Shown: positions 31,586 to 39,949, numbered from the stretch's first letter. The stretch is 64,000 nt of DNA from Actinomadura madurae (GCF_900115095.1 NZ_FOVH01000012.1:159306-223305); one strand, 5' to 3'. Made by a program: numbers and translations. The notes: a model not told the origin generated them from the sequence alone.

Positions 31586-32455
31586 ATGACCCTGATCGAG
31601 CCTGTGGTGACGCGGATTCCCGCGGCGGGCGTCGAGGTGGCCGGCGAGGACTGCCAGGTCGACGACGCCAGGGGCACTGTGCTGTTCCTCCACGGCGGAG
31701 GTCAGACCCGCCATTCGTGGCGGGGTTCGGCCGGGAGACTGGCGCGGGCCGGGTGGCGCACCCTCGCGCTCGACACGCGCGGGCACGGCGACAGCGGCTG
31801 GGCACCTGACGGCGACTACTCGATGGACGCTCTCGTGGCCGATCTCGCGGCGGTGGTCGCCCAACTCGGCGAGGACGGCGGGCCTCCGCCGGTGTTCGTC
31901 GGTGCGTCCCTGGGCGGCCTGACCTCGCTGGTGGCCGTGGCCGAGGAGCGGGTGTCCGCACGCGCACTCGTGCTCGTCGACGTGGCGCCGCGGATCGAAC
32001 CCGCCGGCGCCGAGCGGATCGGCGCGTTCATGCGCCGCCATTCCGCCGACGGTTTCGAGACGCTGGAGGACGTGGCCGCGGCCGTGTCCGACTACAACCC
32101 GCACCGGGCGCGCCCCGCCAGTTTCGACGGCCTGCGCAAGAACGTGCGCCAGGCCGAGAACGGCCGCTGGTACTGGCACTGGGATCCCGCCTTCATGCGG
32201 CCGCCGGCCGAACGTGACGGCCGGCCGGTCGGCGATGAGGAGCGCATGCGCGAGGCGGCCCGCCGGATCCGGGTCCCGACGCTCGTCGTCCGTGGCGTGC
32301 AGTCCGATGTGCTCAGCGAGGACGGGGTGCGTGACTTCCTGTCCCTGGCACCCCACGCTAGGGCCGTCGACGTCACCGGCACCGGTCATATGGTCGCCGG
32401 TGACGACAACGACGCGTTCACTGATCAGGTCAGGCGGTTCCTCGATACCGTGTGA
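31586..32455 (+). CDS. Alpha/beta hydrolase
   Basis: A 289-residue alpha/beta-hydrolase fold enzyme. The oxyanion motif LFLHGGGQTRHSW is at 33-45, nucleophile Ser108 is in VGASLGG, and the acid lies in the region LVVRGVQSDVLSEDG. The catalytic His is in TGTGHMVAGDDN. The lid region contains the aromatic stretch NGRWYWHWDP. It should hydrolyse an ester, thioester or C-C bond of a small substrate; the class includes meta-cleavage product hydrolases and haloperoxidase-like esterases. ATG 31586 is chosen as the start with AAGG 10 bases upstream; the longer frame begins inside the operator. Confidence 0.88.
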   Translation: MTLIEPVVTRIPAAGVEVAGEDCQVDDARGTVLFLHGGGQTRHSWRGSAGRLARAGWRTLALDTRGHGDSGWAPDGDYSMDALVADLAAVVAQLGEDGGPPPVFVGASLGGLTSLVAVAEERVSARALVLVDVAPRIEPAGAERIGAFMRRHSADGFETLEDVAAAVSDYNPHRARPASFDGLRKNVRQAENGRWYWHWDPAFMRPPAERDGRPVGDEERMREAARRIRVPTLVVRGVQSDVLSEDGVRDFLSLAPHARAVDVTGTGHMVAGDDNDAFTDQVRRFLDTV

Positions 32456-32458
32456 CCC

Positions 32459-32484
32459 GGAAGGGCCGGGTCACCGGCCCTTCC
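32459..32484. terminator. Bidirectional hairpin between hydrolase and crotonase
   Basis: GGAAGGGCCGG and CCGGCCCTTCC, eleven-base perfect arms with a four-base loop, immediately after the hydrolase stop and overlapping the last codons of the convergent crotonase gene. Confidence 0.7.
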
Positions 32485-33238
32485 ATCGCGGTTCGCGCTT
32501 CTCCGCGAAAGCGCGAGCGCCTTCGAGCGCGTCCTCGCTCTCGAACACCTTCGCACGCTCGCCCTCCTGCGCCGCGCGCGCCGCGGCGACGCCGTCGGTG
32601 AACGCCACACGCATCAGCTTCTTCGTCGCGAGGACGCCCAGCGGGCCGTTCTCGCCGATGCGCCTGGCGACGTCCAGCGCGGTGTCGAGCACGTCCTCGG
32701 CCGGGACGACACGGTTGACCAGGCCCAGCTCGTACGCCCGCGCGGCGTCGATGAGATCGCCGGTCAGGCCCAGTTCGAGTGCGATCCCGAGCGGGATCCG
32801 GCCGGGCAGCGTGGTCCCGCCGCCGGCGGCGAACAGGCCGCGCTTGACCTCGGGGAGCCCGAACTTCGCCTTGTCTGACGTGACCACGATGTCGCAGTTG
32901 AGGAGGAGTTCCCACCCGCCCGCGACCGCGGTCGCGTTGGCGGCGCCGATGATCGGCTTGGGGTACCGGCCCTGGCTGAACATCATGAAATGTGTGGTGT
33001 CGGCGGCCGGCCCGGACGCCTGGGAGCGCTCCGCGAAGGCCTTGAGGTCCATGCCGGCGCAGAACGCCCGGTCGCCCGCGCCGGTCAGCACGATCGCGCG
33101 CACCCCGGTGTCCTCGAGGCACTCGCGGAACGCGGTCGAGATGTCGGCCATCAGCTCCGGGCTCAGTGCGTTGCGCTGGTCCGGCCGGTTGAGCGTGAGG
33201 ACCTCGACAGGGCCTTCACGACGGCGTAGCAGATCCAT
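32471..33238 (-). CDS. Enoyl-CoA hydratase (both catalytic Glu present)
   Basis: A 255-residue crotonase. DRAFCAGMDLKAF and ANATAVAGGWELLLNCDIVV form the oxyanion hole. FGLPEVKRGLFAAGGGTTLP and ALELGLTGDLI supply both catalytic glutamates, so true enoyl-CoA hydratase activity is likely. The closest relative in the window is the crotonase at 22.6 kb (LPEPQRGIIAGGGG). It follows the DoxX gene on the same strand by 38 bases and may be the distal end of the operon that begins with the ACAD10/11-type gene, although an AT-rich possible promoter precedes the DoxX gene. Confidence 0.92.
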   Translation of the reverse strand: MDLLRRREGPVEVLTLNRPDQRNALSPELMADISTAFRECLEDTGVRAIVLTGAGDRAFCAGMDLKAFAERSQASGPAADTTHFMMFSQGRYPKPIIGAANATAVAGGWELLLNCDIVVTSDKAKFGLPEVKRGLFAAGGGTTLPGRIPLGIALELGLTGDLIDAARAYELGLVNRVVPAEDVLDTALDVARRIGENGPLGVLATKKLMRVAFTDGVAAARAAQEGERAKVFESEDALEGARAFAEKREPRWKGR

Positions 33239-33276
33239 GGCGGTTGGTACCTTCCGGTAATGATTTCGGCGGAGGG

Positions 33277-33807
33277 TCAGGCTTCCGCGGGTTCGGGACG
33301 GCGCCAGAACCCGGCCAGCTGTCCGGCCGCACCGCCGGCGCCGACCAGCACCGTGACGAGTGCGCGGGTCAACGGCGTGCCGACCTTGTCGGCGCCCAGG
33401 GCGCGGTCAAGGCTGAACCGGCCGCTGCCCAGGGCCGACAGGGCGGTCGCGGCCGCACTGATGAAAGCGACGTACTCCCAGCCCTCGGAAACGATGAAGT
33501 AGCCGTTCGGGCGGTGCACCGTCTGGTAGGCCACGCCCATCGTGCCCACGATCGCGGCGGTGCTCAGGGGCGTCAGTGCGCCCACGGCGACGGCCGCGCC
33601 GGAGCCGATCTCGACGACCGAGCTCAGCTGGGCCTGCAGCCGTGGTTGCCGGAACCCGATCGAGGAGAACCAGCCCGCCGTGCCGTCGAGGGTGCGACCG
33701 TGTCGCACGCCGTGCGCGATCATCGTGCCGGCGATGGCGCCCCGGAGGATCAGTCTGGCGAGGTCCCCGTCGGACGACTTGCGGCGGGATTGCCTGCGGT
33801 TCTTCAC
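33277..33807 (-). CDS. DoxX-like membrane protein
   Basis: A 176-residue protein with four predicted membrane segments. These are ILRGAIAGTMIAHGV, then VVEIGSGAAVAVGALTPLS, the segment after IVSEGWEYVAFISAAAT, and ALVTVLVGAGGAAGQLAGF. The N-terminus is a basic, cytoplasmic stretch (KNRRQSRRK). This arrangement matches DoxX/DoxD-type integral membrane proteins of unknown, possibly redox-related function. GTG 33807 is chosen because GGGGAG lies 7 bases upstream; the longer frame starts in non-conserved sequence. It sits between the quinone reductase gene and a crotonase. Confidence 0.82.
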   Translation of the reverse strand: MKNRRQSRRKSSDGDLARLILRGAIAGTMIAHGVRHGRTLDGTAGWFSSIGFRQPRLQAQLSSVVEIGSGAAVAVGALTPLSTAAIVGTMGVAYQTVHRPNGYFIVSEGWEYVAFISAAATALSALGSGRFSLDRALGADKVGTPLTRALVTVLVGAGGAAGQLAGFWRRPEPAEA

Positions 33808-33859
33808 TTCGTTCTCCCCATGCGGCCGGCTGTCTGATCTGCGGTAAGGCTTACGACAA

Positions 33860-33874
33860 TAATTTCGGTAATTT
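33860..33874. repeat. Direct repeat TAATTT-CGG-TAATTT ahead of the DoxX gene
   Basis: Two TAATTT copies separated by CGG in an AT-rich patch 53-67 bases upstream of the DoxX start. Possible activator site or promoter element. Confidence 0.35.
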
Positions 33875-33903
33875 ATCACCGGAGTTCGATCGAGACAACG
33901 GCG

Positions 33904-34887
33904 TCAGTTCGCGCCGCCCATGGTGACGACCAGCTTGCCGATCGCCTGCCGGTCGCGCACCGCGGCGAGCGCGTCCGCGACGTCGTCCAGTGCGTAGCGC
34001 CCGCCGACGTGCGGCCGGAGCCGCCCGGTGCGGAAATGCTCGAACAGTTCGTCCTCGTCGCGCCGGGCGTCCTCGGGGCGGTGTTCGGCGAAGGTGCGGA
34101 TCTCCATGCCGCACACGACGAGCCCCTTGAGCAGTACGAGATTGAGCGGGATGGCGGGGATTGCGGAACTGGCGAACCCGAGGCAGACGAAGCGGCCACC
34201 CCACGCCAGGGCGCGCAGCGCCGGTTCGCTGTACTGCCCGCCGACCGGGTCGATCACCACGTCGGCGCCGCCCCCGGTGAGCTCCTTGATCCGCTCCTTG
34301 AGGTTCTCCCGGCTGTAGTCGATCGTCTCGTGCGCGCCTCGTTCCCGGCAGATACCGGCCTTCGCCGGGGTGGAGACGGCGGCGACCACGCGGGCGCCCA
34401 GTGCGGCCGCGACCTCGACGGCGGCCAGGCCGACACCGCCGGCCGCGCCGAGCACCACGACCTGGGTGCCGGTGCGCACCGCGGCGACGCTGCGGACCGC
34501 GTGATAGGCGGTGAGGTAGGTGACCCGGAAGGCGGCCGCCTCGGCGAAACCGGCATCCGCGGGCACCGGCCACAGCGCGTCGGCGCGCACGGCGATCCGC
34601 TCGGCGAACGCGCCGATCGCCGCGGTGCCCGCGACCCGGTCGCCCGCCACCAGGCCGGTGACGCCGGGACCGACCGTGCGGACCGTCCCGGCGAACTCCG
34701 AGCCCGGCGTCAGCGGGAGCGGCCAGCGCACCTGGTAGCCGCCGTTCATGATGAGCAGGTCCGGGTAGTTCACCGCCGCGGCGGCGATGTCGACCACCAC
34801 CTCGCCGGGCCCGGCCACCGGATCGTCGACCTCCTCCACCCGCAGGTTCTCGACCGGCCCGTAGGCGGTGACTCGGGCTGCTTTCAT
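33904..34887 (-). CDS. Zinc-free quinone/enone reductase (MDR family)
   Basis: A 327-residue NADPH-dependent medium-chain reductase without the Cys/His zinc ligands. The N-terminus MKAARVTAYGPVENLRVEEV is typical; NYPDLLIMNGGYQVRWPLPL and PGSEFAGTV line the substrate site. VVVLGAAGGVGLAAVEVAAA binds NADPH, and HVGGRYALDDVADALAAV is the C-terminal signature. It reduces quinones or 2-enones with hydride from NADPH. The start at 34887 has GGAG 7 bases upstream. It is fourth in the leftward ACAD-kinase-SDR operon, 10 bases behind the SDR. Confidence 0.92.
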   Translation of the reverse strand: MKAARVTAYGPVENLRVEEVDDPVAGPGEVVVDIAAAAVNYPDLLIMNGGYQVRWPLPLTPGSEFAGTVRTVGPGVTGLVAGDRVAGTAAIGAFAERIAVRADALWPVPADAGFAEAAAFRVTYLTAYHAVRSVAAVRTGTQVVVLGAAGGVGLAAVEVAAALGARVVAAVSTPAKAGICRERGAHETIDYSRENLKERIKELTGGGADVVIDPVGGQYSEPALRALAWGGRFVCLGFASSAIPAIPLNLVLLKGLVVCGMEIRTFAEHRPEDARRDEDELFEHFRTGRLRPHVGGRYALDDVADALAAVRDRQAIGKLVVTMGGAN

Positions 34888-34897
34888 CGGCATCTCC

Positions 34898-35668
34898 TCA
34901 CAGAGTCCGGAATGCCCCACCGTCGGCGAGGACCTGCGCGCCATTGAGGTAACCCGAGGCGTCGGACGCGAGGAACACGCACAGCCCGACGAGATCCTCG
35001 GGCCGGCCGATGCGCCCCATCGGGTTGGACTCCCCGCTCCGCCGCTTCTGCTCGGGCGGCCACGCCCTGGTGACGTCGGTGTCGAACGCGCCCGGGAGCA
35101 CGAGGTTCGCCCGCACCTTCGGCGCCCATGCCCCGGCCAGCCCGAGCGTCATGGCGTTGAGCCCGGCCTTCGCCATCGCGTACGGCAGGTCGATCACATG
35201 CGGCCGCAACGAGCCGGCCGTCGAGATGTTGATGATCGACCCGCCGGCACCGGCGTGCATCCGCGACCCGAACAGCGTCGCCAGCCGGAACGGCCCCTTG
35301 GCGTTGACGGCGTGCGTCTTGTCATAGAGCGCCTCGGTGACCGACACCAGATCGGGGTAGAGCGGGGACATTCCGGCGTTGTTCACGAGCACGTGGCAGG
35401 CACCGAAGGCGTCGTAGACGGCATCGACGAGGCGGTCGCACTCGTCCCAGCGGCTGACGTTGACCTCCAGCCCCACCGCCCGGCGCCCGGTGGCCCGCCT
35501 GATCTCGTCGGCCGCGGCCTGGCACGCGGTGAGCTTGCGGCTCGCGACGACGACGTCGGCACCCGCGGCGGCGAGGCCGCCGGCGACGGCCCGGCCGATG
35601 CCCCGGCTGCCGCCGGTGACGACCGCGACCCTGCCCGACAGGTCCAGCCACTCCGCGGGACCGCTCAC
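34898..35668 (-). CDS. Short-chain dehydrogenase/reductase of the ACAD-kinase operon
   Basis: A 256-residue classical SDR. TGGSRGIGRAVAGGL binds the cofactor and LVNNAGMSPLYPD is the central motif. Ser in INISTAGSLRP, with DLPYAMAKAGL, forms the catalytic triad, and the end is LNGAQVLADGGAF. The GTG start overlaps the kinase stop (GTGA). In the Pseudomonas levulinate pathway a 4-ketoacyl-CoA is first reduced to the 4-hydroxyacyl-CoA before phosphorylation; an SDR coupled to a kinase and an ACAD fits that role here, though that is inference from gene context. Confidence 0.9.
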   Translation of the reverse strand: MSGPAEWLDLSGRVAVVTGGSRGIGRAVAGGLAAAGADVVVASRKLTACQAAADEIRRATGRRAVGLEVNVSRWDECDRLVDAVYDAFGACHVLVNNAGMSPLYPDLVSVTEALYDKTHAVNAKGPFRLATLFGSRMHAGAGGSIINISTAGSLRPHVIDLPYAMAKAGLNAMTLGLAGAWAPKVRANLVLPGAFDTDVTRAWPPEQKRRSGESNPMGRIGRPEDLVGLCVFLASDASGYLNGAQVLADGGAFRTL

Positions 35669-36702
35669 CGGGCACCCCGGTAGTCGCTCGTGGCCGCGAG
35701 TTCGGCGGCACCGGCCATCAGGTCCAGCACCGTCTTGCCGAAGGACAGCAGCTTCGTGTCGTCGCCGGCGCGCTGGTAGCCCTGCTCCAGAACGATCGCG
35801 AGCTTCCATTTCGCGAGCACCTGGTAGTAGTCCATGTCGTCGACCTGGCGGCCGGAGCGCTCGGCGTAGTACTCGATGAGCGCGGTGCGGCCGGGCATCC
35901 CGGTGAGGGCGACGTAGCCGTCCGCGCCATGGGCCGCGGTGTCCTCGGGCCAGGAGTGCATGAGCCAGCCGAGGTCGAGCTTCGGATCGCCGACGGTGCC
36001 CATTTCCCAGTCGATGACCGCGGCGAGCCGGGCCGGCGCTCCGTGGTGGTACATGACGTTCGCGAACTGGTAGTCGCCGTGCATGATGCCGGGCACGAAG
36101 TCGAGGGGACGGTGTTCGGCGAGCCAGCGGGTCGCCTCGTCGTAGCCCGGCACCTCGCGGGCCCGGACTCGGTCGTAGAACCTGGTCCAGCGCGGCACCT
36201 GGCGGTCGTGGAATCCGTCGGGGCGACCCAGATCGCCGAGGCCGCGCGCCCGCCAGTCGACGGCGCCCATCAGCACGACGCCGTCCACCAGTTGCTCGGC
36301 CAGGCCGGGGCGGGTGGTGAGATCCTTGTCGAACGGCGCCGGCCAGTCGTCCCCGCCGACCGGTGACCAGCCGTCGACGAATCCCATGAGGTAGAACGGC
36401 CGATCCAGCACGGCGGGGTCGGAACACATTCCGATCGCCGCGGTGTGGGGCACGTCGGTGCCGTCGAGCGCTTCGATGATCCGCCACTCGCGCAGGATGC
36501 CTTCGTCGCGCGAAGCCGGCGCGGTGGCGGGCGGGATGCGCAGCGCCGCGTGCAGGTCCCCGCGGCGGATCTCGAAGATCTGGTTCTGGCTGCCGCCCGA
36601 GATGAAGCCCCATTCCAGCGGAGCGCCCTTTCCGGGCAGCCCGGCACTGTCCATCCAGGACACGAGTGCATTCGTGTCGAGCCCGGTTCCGGTGGCGGTC
36701 AT
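35665..36702 (-). CDS. APH-fold phosphotransferase (LvaA / ACAD10-11 kinase-domain type)
   Basis: A 345-residue kinase of the aminoglycoside/choline phosphotransferase fold. The N-lobe has GGSQNQIFEI and the ATP Lys/Arg region. The catalytic loop HGDYQFANV is at 208-216, and the metal-binding IDWEMGTVGDPKLDLG (Asp231) at 230-245. Homologous domains are fused to acyl-CoA dehydrogenases in human ACAD10 and ACAD11, and the free-standing bacterial LvaA phosphorylates the 4-hydroxyl of 4-hydroxyvaleryl-CoA. Here the gene overlaps an ACAD gene by ATGA, reproducing that pairing. The enzyme is therefore expected to phosphorylate a hydroxyacyl-CoA rather than an antibiotic. Confidence 0.88.
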   Translation of the reverse strand: MTATGTGLDTNALVSWMDSAGLPGKGAPLEWGFISGGSQNQIFEIRRGDLHAALRIPPATAPASRDEGILREWRIIEALDGTDVPHTAAIGMCSDPAVLDRPFYLMGFVDGWSPVGGDDWPAPFDKDLTTRPGLAEQLVDGVVLMGAVDWRARGLGDLGRPDGFHDRQVPRWTRFYDRVRAREVPGYDEATRWLAEHRPLDFVPGIMHGDYQFANVMYHHGAPARLAAVIDWEMGTVGDPKLDLGWLMHSWPEDTAAHGADGYVALTGMPGRTALIEYYAERSGRQVDDMDYYQVLAKWKLAIVLEQGYQRAGDDTKLLSFGKTVLDLMAGAAELAATSDYRGAR

Positions 36703-37988
36703 CGGGTGGTTCCCTTTCCGAGCAGGTCGGCCTCGGCCTGGGCGCGGAGCGTCGGAATGTGTTCGGTCGGCCAGAGACCGGGGGCGGGGGAGTAGCCGCG
36801 CAGCAGTTGCCTGGCGACAGTGCCCTGGTGCACCTCGGTGGGCCCGTCGGCCAGCGCCAGCGACATACCCGCGAGGTAGAACCGGAGCAGGGGCAGGTCG
36901 TAGGTCGTGCCGAGCGCGCCGTGGACCTGGATGGCGCGGCGGGCGACCGCTTCGAGCACCCTCGGGGTCTGCACCTTGATCGCCGCGATGTCCTTGCGAA
37001 CCCGGTTGTAGTCGTTGTACTTGTCGATCTGCCAGGCGGTGTACATGACGAGCAGCCGGAACTGCTGGATCTCCAGGTAGGAGTCGGCGAGCATCGCCTC
37101 CACGGCGCCCTTGCGGCCCAGCGGTTCGCCCTTGGTGGTGCGGGACAGGGCGCGCTCGGCCATCATGTCGAGGCATCGCTGCGCCCCGCCGACCGAACGC
37201 ATCGCGTGGTGGACGCGCCCTCCGCCGAGGCGCGTCTGGGCGACGCCGAACGCGTCACCCTCGGCGCCGAGCAGGGCCGACGACGGAACACGGACGTCGC
37301 GGTAATGGACGAGCGCTTCGGCGCCGTCGTCCGGTTGCTCCCCCGCATGCGCCAGGTTGCGCTCGATGTCGATTCCCGGAGTCTCCGCCGGGACGAGGAA
37401 CATCGACATGCGCTTGTTCACCGGCGCGTCCGGGCTGGTGACCGCCATGACGATGAAGAAGCTCGCCCAGCGCGCGTTGGACGAGAAGAACTTGGTGCCG
37501 TTGATGACCCAGTCGTCCCCGTCCTGCTCCGCGCGGGTCACGAAGACACCGGGGTCGGCGCCGCCCTGGGGCTCGGTCATCGAGAAGCACGACACGATGT
37601 CGCCTTCGAGCAACGGTTCGAGGAAGCGCGCCTTCTGCTCCGGCGTGCCGTAGTGGGCGATGATCTCCGCGTTACCGGTGTCGGGCGCCTGTGTGCCGAA
37701 GATGCGCGGGGCCCAGATCGACCTGCCGAGGATCTCGTTGAGCATGGCCAGCTTCAGCTGACCGTAGCCCTGGCCGCCAAGTTCGGGCCCGAGGTGGCAG
37801 GCCCACAGTTTCTTGTCCCGCACCGCTTGCTTCAGCGGGTCGATCACCCGGCGCTGCTCGTCGGTCAGTGGCCGGTAGGTGTCGTGCGGCCACAACGCGT
37901 CCAGCCGGTACACCTTGCCGGTGACGAACGCCTCGGCCCAGGTCAACAGCTCTGCGAAGTCGGGTTCGACGGTGAAGTCCCAGGTCAT
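36699..37988 (-). CDS. ACAD10/11-type acyl-CoA dehydrogenase
   Basis: A 429-residue single-chain ACAD. CFSMTEPQGGADPGVFVTRA and INGTKFFSSNARWASFF form the middle domain, a variant of the usual SEP motif. QVHGALGTTYDLPLLRFYLA and LADGPTEVHQGTVARQLLR form the C-terminal domain. The DGPTEVH end and overall length resemble the dehydrogenase half of ACAD10/11 and LvaC-type enzymes. With the adjacent kinase it may remove phosphate from a 4-phosphoacyl-CoA and lead to 3-hydroxyacyl-CoA, bypassing a 4-hydroxy block. ATG 37988 has GGAG 6 bases before it. It is the first gene of the operon and divergent from a TetR gene. Confidence 0.9.
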   Translation of the reverse strand: MTWDFTVEPDFAELLTWAEAFVTGKVYRLDALWPHDTYRPLTDEQRRVIDPLKQAVRDKKLWACHLGPELGGQGYGQLKLAMLNEILGRSIWAPRIFGTQAPDTGNAEIIAHYGTPEQKARFLEPLLEGDIVSCFSMTEPQGGADPGVFVTRAEQDGDDWVINGTKFFSSNARWASFFIVMAVTSPDAPVNKRMSMFLVPAETPGIDIERNLAHAGEQPDDGAEALVHYRDVRVPSSALLGAEGDAFGVAQTRLGGGRVHHAMRSVGGAQRCLDMMAERALSRTTKGEPLGRKGAVEAMLADSYLEIQQFRLLVMYTAWQIDKYNDYNRVRKDIAAIKVQTPRVLEAVARRAIQVHGALGTTYDLPLLRFYLAGMSLALADGPTEVHQGTVARQLLRGYSPAPGLWPTEHIPTLRAQAEADLLGKGTTR

Positions 37989-38020
37989 GACGGCTCCTGT
38001 GCGGCACGGTGATAAGATCG

Positions 38021-38060
38021 GCAGAATAGGCATACTCTCGATCGAGAATCAACATTCTGC
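38021..38060. promoter_or_regulatory. Nested inverted repeats between ACAD and TetR genes
   Basis: Inner 12-base perfect palindrome TCTCGATCGAGA (38036-38047) lies within outer arms GCAGAAT (38021-38027) and ATTCTGC (38054-38060). It is placed in the 112-base divergent gap, the classic position for a TetR operator acting on both genes. Confidence 0.65.
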
Positions 38061-38100
38061 ACGGCGAGGATGCCGACTCCGCACTCCTTGGAGGACTTCC

Positions 38101-38748
38101 ATGTCGCTGCCCGCAGAGCCCGCCGAGAGCCCCGATCCGGCCGTCCGCGTCGCGGTCGAACGCGCGCTGTCCAAGCGGCGCGGGGATGCCGAGCGGGAGG
38201 TGGAGGACATTCTCGACGCCACCCTGCGGGTGGCCGCGCGCGCCGCACCCAACGCGCCGCGGGTGGCCGACATCGTCGCCGAGGCGGGCACGTCCAACCA
38301 GGCGTTCTACCGCTATTTCAGCGGCAAGGACGAGGTGCTGCGGGCGGCGCTCGAGCGCGGCACCGACCGGGTGTACGGCTTCCTCGCGCACAAGGTCGCG
38401 AAAGCGTCCGGTCCGGCCGAACAGATCGAGGCCTGGGTTCGCGGCGTGCTGGCCCAGGTCATCGACGATACCGCGGCTCGGCAGAGCCGGGCCATCGTCA
38501 GCAATCTGGGGGAACGGGCCGTCGCCGAAGCCGGTGCGGGAGGTCTCGGCAAGGTGCGCGACCTCCTGCGCGAGGCCGTGCGGGCGGCGGGAAGCAGGCA
38601 GGTCGACCTGGACACCGGCGCCGTCTTCGATCTCACCTTCGCCGTGCTCAGGCGGCACTCCCAGGACGGCACGGCGCCGACTCCCGCGGAGTGCGGCCAT
38701 CTCGTACGGTTCTGCCTGGCCGCGATAGGTGTCGCCGCCACCGGCTGA
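38101..38748 (+). CDS. TetR-family regulator, divergent to the ACAD-kinase operon
   Basis: A 215-residue TetR protein. After a 35-residue N-terminal tail, the HTH is PRVADIVAEAGTSNQAFYRYF with the usual YRYFSGKDEVLRAAL. The C-terminal ligand domain is all-helical and unremarkable. Tyr/Phe in the AFYRYF helix and the K-D-E-V-L motif are diagnostic. It begins with ATG at 38101 and faces the ACAD10/11-type gene across a gap with a nested palindrome, so it very probably represses that operon and itself. The effector is likely a CoA ester or acid of the operon's pathway. Confidence 0.92.
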   Translation: MSLPAEPAESPDPAVRVAVERALSKRRGDAEREVEDILDATLRVAARAAPNAPRVADIVAEAGTSNQAFYRYFSGKDEVLRAALERGTDRVYGFLAHKVAKASGPAEQIEAWVRGVLAQVIDDTAARQSRAIVSNLGERAVAEAGAGGLGKVRDLLREAVRAAGSRQVDLDTGAVFDLTFAVLRRHSQDGTAPTPAECGHLVRFCLAAIGVAATG

Positions 38749-39055
38749 GGTGCCTCCTGCGGCGACCTCGGCGCTTCGGCGCTTCGGCGCCGAGGTGATC
38801 GCGAGGTTCCGCCGCGCCCGGCCAGGGGATGGTCAACGCACCAACCGTATCCCATACGGTAGTATTCGCGAGACCGGCCCGAGGAGTTCGGACACCGAAC
38901 CGCGCAGGCTGGGCGACACCGGTGTCCAGGTGGTCCCGGCCGGAGCGGTCCGACGTCCTCGATCATCGGGCCACGTGCGCCGGAGCAACTCGAGGGTCGG
39001 CTCGCGGCCGGGGAGCGCGGCGACGAACAACGACAACGCCGTCAGGAGACGCCTC
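38749..39055 (+). promoter_or_regulatory. Leader of the 39.0 kb crotonase with ACCGTAT-CCC-ATACGGT palindrome
   Basis: These 307 bases contain no gene that I can support. At 38844-38860 is a perfect seven-base-arm palindrome (ACCGTAT, spacer CCC, ATACGGT) followed immediately by TAGTAT, a good -10 hexamer. The remaining 190 bases form a long untranslated leader ending in AGGAG 7 bases before the crotonase ATG. Confidence 0.55.
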
Positions 39056-39949
39056 ATGAGTGAGTACACCTTCATCACCTACGAGACACTGGACGAGGGC
39101 ACGATCGCCCGCATCACCCTCAATCGCCCGGAGGCGCGCAACGCGCAGAACCGCGGGATGCTCGTGGAGCTGAACGACGCGTTCTTGGCCGCCGAGGCCG
39201 ATGACACCGTCCGGGTCGTGATCCTGCGCGGTGCGGGAAAGATGTTCACCGCCGGCCACGACATGGGTTCGGCCCTGTCGGTCGCCGAGCGCGAGCCCGG
39301 CCCGGACCAGCACCCGACGTACGCGATGAACGGCGGCACCCGCCCGAGGCCCGAGGCGCGGATGACCCAGGAGTGGCACTACTTCTTCCGGAACACGCTG
39401 CGGTGGCGGGACCTGCGCAAGATCACGATCGCCGAGGTGCACGGCAAGGTGTACGCGGCCGGCCTGATGCTGATGTGGGCCTGCGACCTGATCGTCGCGG
39501 CCGAGGGCACCGAGTTCGCGGACGTGGTCGGGACGCGGCTCGGGATGTGCGGTGTCGAGTACTTCGGCCACCCGTGGGAGTTCGGGCCCCGCAAGGCCAA
39601 GGAGCTGATGCTCACCGGCGACTCGATCGACGCCGAGGAGGCGCACCGCCTGGGCATGGTGGGCAAGATCTTCCCGGCGGACACCCTGTCCGACCGCACG
39701 GTCGACTTCGCCCGGCGGATCGCGCGGATCGACACGATGGCGGCGCTGCTCATCAAGGAGTCGGTGAACCAGACGGTCGACAACATGGGATTCACCAACG
39801 CGCTCAACGCCTGCTTCAGCATGCACCAGATCAATCACAGCGGGTGGGCCGAGCGGACCGGGGGATACCCCGCCGGAACGCCCGAGCTGGGGGTGCCGGC
39901 ATGGAACGAGGCGCCGCCGGTCCGGCCCGCCGTCGTCAGCGAGCCGTAG
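39056..39949 (+). CDS. Enoyl-CoA hydratase/isomerase family protein (long form)
   Basis: A 297-residue crotonase. GKMFTAGHDMGSA and EVHGKVYAAGLMLMWACDLI form the oxyanion hole. TEFADVVGTRLGMCGVEYFG and PRKAKELMLTGDSI line the active site, and a 35-residue Pro-rich tail follows the trimer region. The insert GTRPRPEARMTQEWHYFF before the second oxyanion loop is characteristic of a long actinobacterial subgroup with unknown substrate. ATG 39056 follows AGGAG by 7 bases. It is apparently monocistronic, bounded by a palindromic leader and a strong terminator. Confidence 0.9.
   Translation: MSEYTFITYETLDEGTIARITLNRPEARNAQNRGMLVELNDAFLAAEADDTVRVVILRGAGKMFTAGHDMGSALSVAEREPGPDQHPTYAMNGGTRPRPEARMTQEWHYFFRNTLRWRDLRKITIAEVHGKVYAAGLMLMWACDLIVAAEGTEFADVVGTRLGMCGVEYFGHPWEFGPRKAKELMLTGDSIDAEEAHRLGMVGKIFPADTLSDRTVDFARRIARIDTMAALLIKESVNQTVDNMGFTNALNACFSMHQINHSGWAERTGGYPAGTPELGVPAWNEAPPVRPAVVSEP

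Noticed and set aside
35665..36702. Antibiotic (aminoglycoside) resistance kinase
   Set aside because: APH fold only; translational coupling to an ACAD and an SDR points to a hydroxyacyl-CoA kinase as in LvaA/ACAD10-11.
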